Assembly (NCBI GenBank): GCA_900542355.1
Contig: UQNE01000006.1
Span: 52,952 to 116,951 of the forward strand
Direction of reading: 5' to 3'
Length of the DNA stretch: 64,000 nucleotides
Source of the DNA: an uncultured Bacteroidales bacterium
GTDB taxonomy: Bacteria > Bacteroidota > Bacteroidia > Bacteroidales > Paludibacteraceae
A program made the position numbers and the translations under genes. The notes beneath the pieces are model-generated. The model worked only from the letters and a program-made list of their open reading frames with translations. It did no database searches and was not told where the DNA came from. Positions within the stretch are counted from its first letter, which is position 1. Every line of letters begins with the position of its first letter. Below are positions 43,687 to 52,436 of this stretch, one piece after another.

Positions 43687-44349
43687 TTATAGCCCAAGCA
43701 ACTTGTTCATATACTTGTCCAGCAAAGGTATATCGCCATACCATGCAGACGATGACGGGTGATAGGGGTTAATGAGGGCAACGGGGCGTTGTACTCCGGG
43801 TGGTTGTATATGGCATACATACGACTCGGTGCGTGACAGTTCTTGCGGGTCAATGATATAGGCATTCTCTTCTTTGAGGCGGCTATTGATGACAGTACCC
43901 CAAATAACCAGTATATCGGGTTGGAGCACCTTCAAAACCTCGTTGAATGCATCAAAATCACGCTGCGACAAATCACTTTTGTAAGTTAGGCGACGGCGAC
44001 CTTTTTGTGTTGATCCAAGCATAAACTGCACATTGTTGGTAAAAGCCATATAATCCCACACATTGCTGGACACAAAACGATTCATAAACTTCGCAAATTT
44101 CTGATAGGCGACGAGTTTTGTTTGGATTTCAATACAGTTAGAAGGTTCATCATGAAGGACAGATTGATGCGGTGCATATTGCGGGCAAATGGTATCATAC
44201 TTAGAAGAATCCTTCTTTATCACGCTTGTACAATCCTCAAAGAAGCGGCAATCCGTTTCTGCACAATAGAAACTGGCACCCAACACCAGCACTTTCTTGC
44301 CATGGATACCCGTATAGAACTTACTGCCTACATACGGCTGAAAAAACAC
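43687..44349 (-). CDS. uracil-DNA glycosylase-superfamily-like protein
   Basis: 220 residues. The only usable start is a GTG at 44349, because an in-frame stop lies 3 codons upstream. The order of motifs fits the UDG fold: an early strand VLVLGASFYC (motif A position), WDYMAFTNNVQFML near 98, the strand PDILVIWG near 148 and a late NPYHPSSSAWYGD near 195, where UDGs have HPSP. The usual catalytic Asp or Asn of motif A is not evident, and two extra cysteine pairs (CAETDC, FEDC) occur near 29-40. It may bind DNA without base removal or have another role. Its start adjoins a 7-nt array. Confidence 0.55.
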   Translation of the reverse strand: MFFQPYVGSKFYTGIHGKKVLVLGASFYCAETDCRFFEDCTSVIKKDSSKYDTICPQYAPHQSVLHDEPSNCIEIQTKLVAYQKFAKFMNRFVSSNVWDYMAFTNNVQFMLGSTQKGRRRLTYKSDLSQRDFDAFNEVLKVLQPDILVIWGTVINSRLKEENAYIIDPQELSRTESYVCHIQPPGVQRPVALINPYHPSSSAWYGDIPLLDKYMNKLLGL

Positions 44350-44377
44350 ATTCTACATTATGCATTACGCATTGTAA
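44350..44377 (+). repeat. 7-nt tandem array, family ATTATGC
   Basis: Four units in register: ATTCTAC, ATTATGC, ATTACGC, ATTGTAA. It touches the start codon of the UDG-like gene. A further copy begins at 44448. Confidence 0.7.
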
Positions 44378-44447
44378 GGCATTCTTCGAACCACCTCCGA
44401 ATCACCTCCGAACAAGCAAAGACCCAAAAACGGAGAAAATAGCGTTC

Positions 44448-44510
44448 ATTATGCATTCATCATTATGCATTATGATGCATTGAATCACGCATTCTTCATT
44501 ATCAATACCG
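44448..44510 (+). repeat. 7-nt tandem array, family ATTATGC
   Basis: ATTATGC, ATTCATC, ATTATGC in register, then less regular units including ATTCTTC, up to about 44510. Confidence 0.65.
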
Positions 44511-44549
44511 TCATTTTGCACTCTCTGCTTTGCGTTTTTCGCACAATGT

Positions 44550-44580
44550 TTGTCAGACTGCTTTTTTTTTCGTATCTTTG
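44550..44580 (+). promoter_or_regulatory. Bacteroidota-type promoter for the PBP1A gene group
   Basis: TTG (44550-44552), 20 nt, TATCTTTG (44573-44580), 122 nt before the ATG at 44703. Confidence 0.85.
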
Positions 44581-44702
44581 CGGGCAGTTTGGATACATAT
44601 CGCGCTCAACGACAGCATATAGGGCAAATATACACCGCCGAGCCGGATTGTATGCAATAGCAAATGAAACCTTTAGTTCCCTACATAAATAGCAATCAGA
44701 CT

Positions 44703-47012
44703 ATGAACGAACAAACAAAAAAGACCAACTTAAAGACAACCGACACACCCCATTGGCACAAGACCTTTCTCAAATGGTTTTGGGGACTCTTTGCTGCCGG
44801 CATACTCACTGCAACGCTTATTATTTGGATGATTGCTGAGGGATGGTTAGGCTATCTCCCGCCGTTGGAAGAACTGCAAAACCCCAAGAACCGATTTGCT
44901 AGCGAGATACTATCATCCGATATGCAGACGCTCGGCAGATACTACCGCAACGAAAACCGCGTCGGAGTGCAATATACCGACCTATCTCCCTATCTCATCG
45001 ATGCATTGGTCGCTACCGAGGACGCACGCTTCTACAACCATACAGGCGTCGATTTTAAGTCCTTCTTCCGTGCGGTTCTCAAACTCGGACGAGCCGGAGG
45101 AGGTAGTACACTCACACAGCAACTCGCCAAGCAGATATGGTCCCCTAGAGCAAGCAATATCTTCGAGCGGGCTATGCAGAAACCTATCGAATGGGTCATC
45201 GCCACTAAGTTGGAGCGCCTCTACTCCAAAGACGAGATTCTGCTCATGTATCTCAATCAGTTCGACTTCCTATACAACGCCGTGGGCATTAAGTCCGCCA
45301 CACAAGTGTACTTCTCCACTACTCCCGCCGACCTCAAAATAGAGGAGGCCGCTATGCTCGTCGGTATGTGTAAAAACCCTTCTCTCTACAACCCCATCAG
45401 ACGACCTGAAAACGCACTCAACCGCCGAAACACCGTACTCAGCCAGATGTGTAAATACGAGTATATCTCCTCTGCCGAGCGCGACTCTCTCCAAGCACTG
45501 CCTATCACGCTCCACTATAGTTCCGTTGACCATAAACAAGGCTTAGCACCCTATTTCCGTGAGTATCTGCGAGGCGTGCTGACCGCCAAAGAACCCAAAG
45601 AAAGCAACTACTCGGAGTGGAACAAGCAGCAGTATGTGATCGACCGCTACCAATGGGACAACAACCCGCTCTACGGCTTCTGCAACAAGAATACCAAGCC
45701 CGACGGTTCACACTACGACATCTATCAAGACGGACTGAAGATATACACCACTATCGATTCGCGTATGCAACGCTACGCCGAAGAGTCAGTGGCAGAGCAT
45801 ATCCAATCGCTTCAGCAGAGTTTCTTCCGCGAATGTAAACGCAAGAAAAACGCTCCCTTCTCACGCTCGATCTCCCAAGACGAAATCGACGGTATTATGA
45901 CACGCTCGATGAAGCAGACCGACCGTTATCGTGGTATGAAGAAAGCCGGTGCAAGCGAGAAAGAGATAATCGAGGCATTCAATACCCCCGTCGATATGCA
46001 GGTATTCACCTACGAGAGCACGGGCCTCAAAGATACCACTATGTCCCCTATGGACTCTATCCGTTGGCTAAAGACCTACCTACGCTGCGGTTTTATGTCT
46101 ATGGATCCGCATACGGGCCATGTCAAAGCCTATGTCGGAGGACCTAACTTTGCCCACTTCCAGTACGATATGGCTACCGTGGGCAGACGCCAAGTCGGAT
46201 CTACCGTAAAGCCCTACCTCTACACCCTCGCTATGGACGAAGGTATGTGGCCGTGCGATAAGGTGGTCAACGATGAGATTACCCTCTACGATGCCAACGG
46301 ACGACCATGGACACCCCGCGACACACACGCCAAGAACCGAGGCGAAGTGGTTACACTCAGTTGGGGACTGCAAAACTCATCCAACTGGATTACAGCCTAC
46401 CTCATGTCGCTTTTCACCCCCGAACAACTCGTACGCATGATGCAATCTTTCGGTATCCAAGGGCAACTCGACCCCGTCATCAGTCTTTGCTTAGGCCCCT
46501 GCGAAGTCAGTGTACAAGAGATGGTAGATGCCTACACCACCTTTGCCAACAAGGGCATTCGTACAGAGCCGCTCTATGTTACACGCATCGAGGACAACAA
46601 CGGCAATGTCATCGCCTCTTTTGCACCTGCCACACACGAGATCATCGGCGAGAGCACTGCCTACAAAATGCTCTATATGTTGCGCAATGTAGTGGACCAC
46701 GGTACGGGTGTGCGTGTCAGATATAAATACGGCATCAAAGCCCCGATGGGCGGCAAAACAGGCACCACCAACAACAACTCCGACGGATGGTTTATGGGCT
46801 TCACCCCTTCGCTCGTCAGCGGAGTGTGGGTCGGCGGAGAAGACCGTGCTATCCATTTCGACAACCTCGCCGAAGGACAAGGCGCATCGATGGCATTGCC
46901 CATCTACGCACTCTACATGCAAAAGGTGTACAAAGATACATCGCTCGGTTATACCGAAACAGAGCAGTTCGATGTACCCGATTGGTTTGACCCTAACGCC
47001 GGCTGTAAGTAA
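44703..47012 (+). CDS. mrcA: class A penicillin-binding protein (PBP1A-like transglycosylase/transpeptidase)
   Basis: 769 residues from the ATG at 44703; a more upstream ATG at 44664 would add 13 residues without a family match. A cytosolic tail is followed by one membrane anchor (about 28-50). The GT51 domain has the catalytic Glu106 in TEDARFYNHTG and GGSTLTQQLAKQ. The transpeptidase domain has Ser500-Lys503 in GSTVKP, SSN near 560 and Lys685 in KTGTT. It polymerises and cross-links peptidoglycan in the periplasm. The TPR and CarboxypepD_reg-like genes follow at 47 nt and by overlap, so all three are probably one operon. Confidence 0.95.
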   Translation: MNEQTKKTNLKTTDTPHWHKTFLKWFWGLFAAGILTATLIIWMIAEGWLGYLPPLEELQNPKNRFASEILSSDMQTLGRYYRNENRVGVQYTDLSPYLIDALVATEDARFYNHTGVDFKSFFRAVLKLGRAGGGSTLTQQLAKQIWSPRASNIFERAMQKPIEWVIATKLERLYSKDEILLMYLNQFDFLYNAVGIKSATQVYFSTTPADLKIEEAAMLVGMCKNPSLYNPIRRPENALNRRNTVLSQMCKYEYISSAERDSLQALPITLHYSSVDHKQGLAPYFREYLRGVLTAKEPKESNYSEWNKQQYVIDRYQWDNNPLYGFCNKNTKPDGSHYDIYQDGLKIYTTIDSRMQRYAEESVAEHIQSLQQSFFRECKRKKNAPFSRSISQDEIDGIMTRSMKQTDRYRGMKKAGASEKEIIEAFNTPVDMQVFTYESTGLKDTTMSPMDSIRWLKTYLRCGFMSMDPHTGHVKAYVGGPNFAHFQYDMATVGRRQVGSTVKPYLYTLAMDEGMWPCDKVVNDEITLYDANGRPWTPRDTHAKNRGEVVTLSWGLQNSSNWITAYLMSLFTPEQLVRMMQSFGIQGQLDPVISLCLGPCEVSVQEMVDAYTTFANKGIRTEPLYVTRIEDNNGNVIASFAPATHEIIGESTAYKMLYMLRNVVDHGTGVRVRYKYGIKAPMGGKTGTTNNNSDGWFMGFTPSLVSGVWVGGEDRAIHFDNLAEGQGASMALPIYALYMQKVYKDTSLGYTETEQFDVPDWFDPNAGCK

Positions 47013-47059
47013 ACCATACTACATCGCCCCGCCGGCAATTACAAAGCAATACCCGCTCT

Positions 47060-49099
47060 TTGAAACGACTTACTCAAATAGTACTCACCGTCCTTTGTGC
47101 CTTGTGCCTTGCCTGTGGCTCTGCCTTTGCGCAACTCAATACCGACCGCATTACTGCTATCGGACGAAACGCCTTGTACTTTGAGGACTATGTCTTGTCT
47201 ATTCAGTACTTCAATCAGGTTATCAAACTCAAGCCCTACTTGGCAGAGCCCTACTTGTTTCGTGCCATAGCCAAGATACAACTCGAGGACTACCAAGGTG
47301 CTTTGCGCGACTGCGATGCCTCTATCGAGCGTAACCCATTCCAGCCCGGCGCATACTATACACGCGGGTTCGTCTATCGTCAGTTGCACGACTATGATAA
47401 GGCAGAATCCGATTTCACCCAAGCATTAGTCTTTGCCCCGGAGAACAAAACCTACCTGCTTTTACGCGCCGACACACGCGCTGCCAAGAAAGAATACAAC
47501 TTGGCTATGCAAGACTTGCAGACACTGCTCCACCGCGAACCACAATCGGCGTCGCTCCTTTTCGAGAAAGGCAGTATATGCTTGCAAATGAAAGATACGG
47601 CCTGCGCCTTGCAATCGTTTGAGCGAACCACGGAGTTAGACTCACAGAACGCCGCCAATTGGTCGGCACTCGGCTTAGTCAATCTCATGCAGGACAACCA
47701 AGACGATGCACTCGTGCAACTCACACGCGCTATCAACCTCGGCTCTAAGTGGGCAGGCGATTATATCAACCGAGGTATTATCTTCTATCACCAACACAAC
47801 TACCGAGGTGCCATGGCGGACTATGATAAAGCCGTATCCCTTGCCCCCAACGACCCGCAGTGCTACTACAACCGAGGTGTCTTGCGCCAAGAACTGGGCG
47901 ACTACAACCGTGCGCTCGAAGACCTCTCACACGCTATCGAACTCGCCCCCGAGCATATAGAGATGCGCTACCAACGCGGATTGGTGGAGATGCAGTTGCG
48001 ACAGTGGAAGCAAGCCCGACAGGACTTCGATACACTCATCTCGCGCTACCCGTACTTCTTGCCGTCATATTACCTGGCAGCGCAAGCCGCTACCGCACAA
48101 GGCAACACCAAGACCGCCTTCACCTATCGCCAAAAAGCCGCCGAGTTGGAGAACCAAAAAGAGCAAATCCAAGCCCGGCAGAACGCTACGCCCAACACCG
48201 ATGTACAGGTGGCTGAAGCCCAACCGCAACGGCGAGACCGCCGCAAAGAGTTCTCCTCACGCACGGCGCAAAACCAGGCAGAACCTGACGACGACGAACG
48301 CAAATACGATTCTGCTACACGGGGCAGCATACAAAAACGCTACACCGATGTGGTCAACGAACCCAATATCACCCTATCCTATTACGCAGCGGAACAATCG
48401 CTTAGGCGCACCAACTACTATCAACTGTCGGTAGAGCAACTCAACCAAGCGCAACTGCTACCTGCGCCGCTCCACTTCACCACCCAGGAGACACCGCTTA
48501 CCGCCGACATGGTCAACTACCATTTCTCGCAGATAAGCAACCTATCTGCCCAAATAGAGCAATTAGACCTCCTCAATACACCGCGCAACGCACCTGCCGA
48601 CAACACCCGTGCAGCCATTCTGTTCGCACGCGCCATCGAGTTTGCACTCGTGCAAGACTATTCTTCGGCTATCGATGATTGCACCCGTGCGGCTAATATG
48701 GCGGACGACGATATGGATGCCGTCATATATTTCTGCCGCGCTAATTGGCGCTACAAGTTGCTCGAATACCAACGGGCTACGGGCGAACTGACGGCAGAAG
48801 CCAATATGGATTTCGACATCATGCTGCGCGACTACGACCAAGTACTCAAGTTGCAGCCCGATTTCAGTTTCGCCTATTACAACAAAGCAAATATCCTTTG
48901 TACGCAGCGCAACTGGAAAGAGGCAATCGACAACTACACCCGCGCTATCGACATCGATAACGACTTCGCCGAAGCATACTTCAATCGCGGACTCACCTAT
49001 ATCTACACCGACCAAATGGACAAAGGTCTGGCAGACCTCAGCCGCGCGGGCGAACTCGGTATCTACCAAGCATATAACCTCATCACACGATTTCAATGA
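47060..49099 (+). CDS. secreted TPR-repeat protein
   Basis: 679 residues starting at a TTG, which is supported by the signal peptide that directly follows (KRLTQIVLTVLCALCLACGSAFA); no ATG lies in the next 100 codons. Eight to ten TPR units fill residues about 28-370, and three more follow at about 530-670, with patterns such as AYYNRGLTYIYTDQMDKGLADL (written here as a motif over 640-661). A charged low-complexity linker (RRDRRKEF...DDDERK) lies near 390-430. TPR arrays bind other proteins, so a periplasmic scaffold for the neighbouring PBP1A is possible. It overlaps the next gene by 4 nt. Confidence 0.85.
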   Translation: MKRLTQIVLTVLCALCLACGSAFAQLNTDRITAIGRNALYFEDYVLSIQYFNQVIKLKPYLAEPYLFRAIAKIQLEDYQGALRDCDASIERNPFQPGAYYTRGFVYRQLHDYDKAESDFTQALVFAPENKTYLLLRADTRAAKKEYNLAMQDLQTLLHREPQSASLLFEKGSICLQMKDTACALQSFERTTELDSQNAANWSALGLVNLMQDNQDDALVQLTRAINLGSKWAGDYINRGIIFYHQHNYRGAMADYDKAVSLAPNDPQCYYNRGVLRQELGDYNRALEDLSHAIELAPEHIEMRYQRGLVEMQLRQWKQARQDFDTLISRYPYFLPSYYLAAQAATAQGNTKTAFTYRQKAAELENQKEQIQARQNATPNTDVQVAEAQPQRRDRRKEFSSRTAQNQAEPDDDERKYDSATRGSIQKRYTDVVNEPNITLSYYAAEQSLRRTNYYQLSVEQLNQAQLLPAPLHFTTQETPLTADMVNYHFSQISNLSAQIEQLDLLNTPRNAPADNTRAAILFARAIEFALVQDYSSAIDDCTRAANMADDDMDAVIYFCRANWRYKLLEYQRATGELTAEANMDFDIMLRDYDQVLKLQPDFSFAYYNKANILCTQRNWKEAIDNYTRAIDIDNDFAEAYFNRGLTYIYTDQMDKGLADLSRAGELGIYQAYNLITRFQ

Positions 49100-50352
49100 A
49101 ACGACTCTTTTGCGGAATACTGTTTATTACAGCAGTTCTCTCTGCATACGCTGCCATCTATACAGGGCGCGTAGTGGACGAGAAAGGACAAGGCATCGGA
49201 TACGCCACCGTCTATCCTGAGGCCGACCCTGTGGCGGGCGCAGCAACCAACAACGACGGCACTTTCACCATCAATACCGATTTGCCAGAGTCGAGTACGC
49301 TCATCATCTCATTTATCGGCTACGAGAAACAGACCCTACCTCTGCAAGTGTTTGCCCTCAACGCCACCGATACCGCTACCGTTACCCTCCATGAGCAGCC
49401 CATCGCCTTAGAAGAGACCGTCGTGGCAGCCAAAGTCTCCAAACAGCGCAACAAACGCAAGCAGATGGCAGCCCTGCTCCACGCCGTCTATGTGCGCATG
49501 GAACAAGATTTCTCCGACGATCCCGCACGCTACCACATAGTAAGCGATGTGCGCATGGATTCCGAAGGAGAAGCATGGGGCATGGAGCAGATGATTGCCT
49601 CCGTTGTCATCTTGCCCGAAGCCGCGAAGGATAATCGCGACTCGCTGCAATTTGCAGGCGAATACTGCAAACGCTTTTTCCAGCCTACTATTCGTGCGCT
49701 CGCCGACACCATACTGGCAGGCGACGGATTGGAACGTATCGATAAAGATATGCGTAAAGCGGCCAACGCTGTCGATTCGGGCGTGGTCGTACATCGGAGT
49801 CTTTTTGCATTGGGCAATATCCGCTACGACTTCGAGAAATGGGTGGGCGATGTACGCAACTGGACCGTCAGCAACGAGAGCGAAGGAGAAACCATACTGA
49901 CACACATCGAGAAACATAACTACTTGGGTATCGTCAAGTACTCCGTTACACGCCACTACATCATCGATTCCGAAACACTCTCTGTACGCCGATTCTCCGA
50001 ATACGGAGAAGGGCAAGTGAATATCCCCTTCGGTATGCGCCTCAATAAAGACCAACTGCAGATTCTCAACCTCTTCAATATGGATGACCGGCAGATAGAG
50101 AAGTTCCGCCTGCGTAAGATGAACGCCAAAGTGCAGATGAATACGATATATCAACAGCGTAACGGACATATATATATATTGGAGAAGAACCTGCATAGCG
50201 ATGCCAAAATAATAGGCACCAAGCAAATGGAAATCCCCGTGCAGGTAAGTGCCACCCAGCGGGTTACATCGCTCCAAACAGAGCAGGTACAACCCATGAA
50301 GCGCACCGAGATGACCCACCGCGTAAAACGACAAATCGTCGAAATATACTAA
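49096..50352 (+). CDS. CarboxypepD_reg-like domain protein, probably exported
   Basis: 418 residues with a signal peptide (MKRLFCGILFITAVLSAYA). Residues about 21-105 are a CarboxypepD_reg-like beta-sandwich (YTGRVVDEKGQGIGYATVY and SFIGYEKQTLPLQ), the domain seen at the N-terminus of SusC-type receptors. The rest (about 110-418) has no TonB plug or barrel signature and is a soluble alpha/beta region of unknown function (DUF5686-like in plan, but shorter). The gene overlaps the TPR gene by 4 nt (ATGA) and is therefore probably translated with it. A surface or periplasmic partner of the PBP1A-TPR pair is inferred from position only. Confidence 0.8.
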   Translation: MKRLFCGILFITAVLSAYAAIYTGRVVDEKGQGIGYATVYPEADPVAGAATNNDGTFTINTDLPESSTLIISFIGYEKQTLPLQVFALNATDTATVTLHEQPIALEETVVAAKVSKQRNKRKQMAALLHAVYVRMEQDFSDDPARYHIVSDVRMDSEGEAWGMEQMIASVVILPEAAKDNRDSLQFAGEYCKRFFQPTIRALADTILAGDGLERIDKDMRKAANAVDSGVVVHRSLFALGNIRYDFEKWVGDVRNWTVSNESEGETILTHIEKHNYLGIVKYSVTRHYIIDSETLSVRRFSEYGEGQVNIPFGMRLNKDQLQILNLFNMDDRQIEKFRLRKMNAKVQMNTIYQQRNGHIYILEKNLHSDAKIIGTKQMEIPVQVSATQRVTSLQTEQVQPMKRTEMTHRVKRQIVEIY

Positions 50353-50445
50353 ACAAACAATCCCAATACACCGAAAACAACATCAAATCATACTGCGCCA
50401 AAAGGGCAAATATACAGGATTGGAAATAAAAAGACACCGAAAAAT

Positions 50446-50476
50446 TTGCACATCTCAAAAAAAAACTGTACCTTTG
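50446..50476 (+). promoter_or_regulatory. Bacteroidota-type promoter for tRNA-Gly and rnpB
   Basis: TTG (50446-50448), 20 nt, TACCTTTG (50469-50476), 17 nt before the first base of the tRNA. Confidence 0.85.
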
Positions 50477-50493
50477 CACCCGTTTTGAAACTT

Positions 50494-50564
50494 GCGGCAT
50501 TAGCACATCGGTAGTGCATGAGCTTCCCAAGCTTAGGAGGAGGGTTCGACTCCCTTATGCCGCT
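50494..50564 (+). tRNA. tRNA-Gly, anticodon CCC
   Basis: 71 nt with a full cloverleaf: acceptor GCGGCAT/ATGCCGC, D stem GCAC/GTGC, anticodon stem TGAGC/GCTTA with loop TTCCCAA (anticodon CCC, reading GGG), variable GGAG and T arm GAGGG/CCCTT with loop TTCGACT. The discriminator base is T and the CCA end is not encoded. A promoter lies just upstream. The rnpB gene follows 52 nt downstream, so both may come from one transcript. Confidence 0.95.
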
Positions 50565-50569
50565 CAGAT

Positions 50570-50591
50570 AATAGCCCGTAAAAGGGCTATT
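50570..50591 (+). other. hairpin between tRNA-Gly and rnpB
   Basis: AATAGCCC and GGGCTATT form a perfect 8-bp stem with a 6-nt loop. There is no T-run after it, so it is more likely a processing or spacer hairpin than a terminator. Confidence 0.55.
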
Positions 50592-50616
50592 GTTGAATAG
50601 AGAGGTCTTTGCTATA

Positions 50617-50996
50617 TTGAGATAAGTACGCCGGTTCATCGCTTGGCTTAGGAAGGGATACGCCTCGTGCGTCTTCACCCCTCGCCAAGAGGAAAGTCCG
50701 GGCAGCACAGAGCAACCACAGCGGCTAACGACCGTCAGGCAGCAATGTTTGGTCACTGGTACAGAGACGAGTTCTCTGCCATCCAATAGGGCGATGCATA
50801 TCGTACTAACGGGGCAGAGAGGTGAAACGACTACACTGTGGGCTGCAATTCCATGTAAACCGATGCTTGAGCGTGGCTCGCGCGAGTCGGAGGGTAGGAA
50901 GCGAGGGAAGTCCGTAGTAATACGAGGCTCGAGATTAATGATGAACACCTGCTCCATAGCAGGCACAGAACCCGGCTTATAGGCATACTTTCTCAG
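50617..50996 (+). ncRNA. rnpB: RNase P RNA (bacterial class A)
   Basis: The two conserved core blocks are clear: GAGGAAAGTCCGGGC near 50690 and ACAGAACCCGGCTTATAGGC near 50965. The ends were placed by P1 pairing: TTGAGATAAGTACGCC at 50617-50632 against GGCATACTTTCTCAG at 50982-50996. The length of about 380 nt is normal. RNase P RNA removes 5' leaders from tRNA precursors. It probably shares the promoter before tRNA-Gly; no separate Bacteroidota-type promoter is seen in the 52-nt spacer. Confidence 0.95.
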
Positions 50997-51035
50997 TAAG
51001 CAAAAACCACCCTACTTGGTAGTATGGACTGACTA

Positions 51036-52352
51036 ATGGCTTCCTATCGTCAAATACGCGATTTCTTGCGCTACGATGTTTGGCGTCGTACCAATGCAGA
51101 ACTGACGAGCCGTGGCAAGCGCCTCGGTTATCGTGTGTTGCGAACGATTGTATTGGTCGTGCGTGGATTTACTTCCAAAAATCTCAATGTACGCGCCAAT
51201 AGCCTCACTTACTCTCTCGTATTCGCTATCATACCTATCTTGGCTATGATTCTGGCGGTAGCCAAAGGCTTCGGCGTTGCCGACCTTATCCAGCAACAAC
51301 TCAACGATTCATTTCTGGGCGAGACCAACCTTGTGCCTACTATCATGGCTATGGTCGAGCGCTACCTTGATACCGCACAAGGCGGCGTCTTCTTAGGTGT
51401 CGGATTGATAATCCTGCTATGGGCAGTCTATTCCTTCTTCCGCAATGCTGAATCGGCATTCAACGAGATATGGAATGTAAAACAATCACGCTCCGTGATT
51501 CGCCAACTTACCACCTATATCGCTATCGTAGTGCTGATTCCCATCTTGGTGGTAGTTACCTCCGGACTGAGTATATTCGTCAATTCTACCGTCGTTGCCT
51601 CGTTACCCAATGCAGCGTTTTTTGCGCAGTTCAGATCGGGTATCGTGCGCCTCTTGCAGTTTGTGATATGTTGGGCGTTATTCACTTGGATGTACGCCGC
51701 TATCCCCAATACCAAAGTAAAGTTCCTCAGTGCGCTCATACCGGGCATACTCATCGGCACGCTCTTTCAGTTGCTGCAGATGCTCTCGGTCTATATCATC
51801 GTCTTCCTATCGCGCACGAGTATTGTCTATGGTGCGTTCGCCACACTACCTATCCTGCTCACATGGTTGCAGTGGACATGTCTGCTTATCCTCATCGGCG
51901 CAGAGATGTCTTTTGCTATTCAGAACAACGAACTCTTTGAGTATCAGCACGATGTTGAAAAGATGTCCCGCCGATACAAAGACTTCATCACACTATACTT
52001 GCTCGCAGCAATCATCAAGCGTTTCGAGCAAGATGAACCGCCGCTTACTGCCCACGAGTTGGCTACGCACAACCATATTCCGCTCCGCTTGGTTAATCAG
52101 TTGCTCTCGCGTTTGGTCGAGACACAACTGCTGCGCGAGATATACATCGAGAACAAAGAAGACCGCACTTTCCAACCGGCCCTCGACACCCATCTCATCA
52201 CCATCGGTATGGTCTTCGACCGCATCGACTGCCAAGGAACGGAGGAGTTCTTGCAATCCACACCGCCCGAAATGCAACAGTTTTGGCAGCGGTTCATTCA
52301 ACTCAAAAGCGAGCACAACACGCTCACCCAAGTACGCATAGATGAGATATAA
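51036..52352 (+). CDS. YihY/BrkB family membrane protein
   Basis: 438 residues of the YihY family (once wrongly called RNase BN). Six membrane helices lie within about 45-310, with the family blocks SLTYSLVFAIIPILAMILAV near 57-76 and NEIWNVKQSRS near 141. The C-terminal about 110 residues are cytosolic and include a winged-helix-like stretch (LTAHELATHNHIPLRLVNQLLSRLV in pieces), as in longer members of the family. The role is unknown; the gene begins 40 nt after rnpB and is probably co-transcribed with it. Confidence 0.88.
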   Translation: MASYRQIRDFLRYDVWRRTNAELTSRGKRLGYRVLRTIVLVVRGFTSKNLNVRANSLTYSLVFAIIPILAMILAVAKGFGVADLIQQQLNDSFLGETNLVPTIMAMVERYLDTAQGGVFLGVGLIILLWAVYSFFRNAESAFNEIWNVKQSRSVIRQLTTYIAIVVLIPILVVVTSGLSIFVNSTVVASLPNAAFFAQFRSGIVRLLQFVICWALFTWMYAAIPNTKVKFLSALIPGILIGTLFQLLQMLSVYIIVFLSRTSIVYGAFATLPILLTWLQWTCLLILIGAEMSFAIQNNELFEYQHDVEKMSRRYKDFITLYLLAAIIKRFEQDEPPLTAHELATHNHIPLRLVNQLLSRLVETQLLREIYIENKEDRTFQPALDTHLITIGMVFDRIDCQGTEEFLQSTPPEMQQFWQRFIQLKSEHNTLTQVRIDEI

Positions 52353-52373
52353 AAAACAAAGAAAATAGAAAAT

Positions 52374-52418
52374 CCTAGAGCATCTAGAATTCCTAGAACA
52401 TTTAGAATACCTAAAGAA
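52374..52418 (+). repeat. 9-nt tandem array, family YCTAGAAYA (locus II)
   Basis: Five units fill exactly 45 nt: CCTAGAGCA, TCTAGAATT, CCTAGAACA, TTTAGAATA, CCTAAAGAA. It ends 18 nt before the ATG of the amylase gene, where a ribosome-binding region would be. Confidence 0.85.
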
Positions 52419-52436
52419 AATCAACAACATACAACC

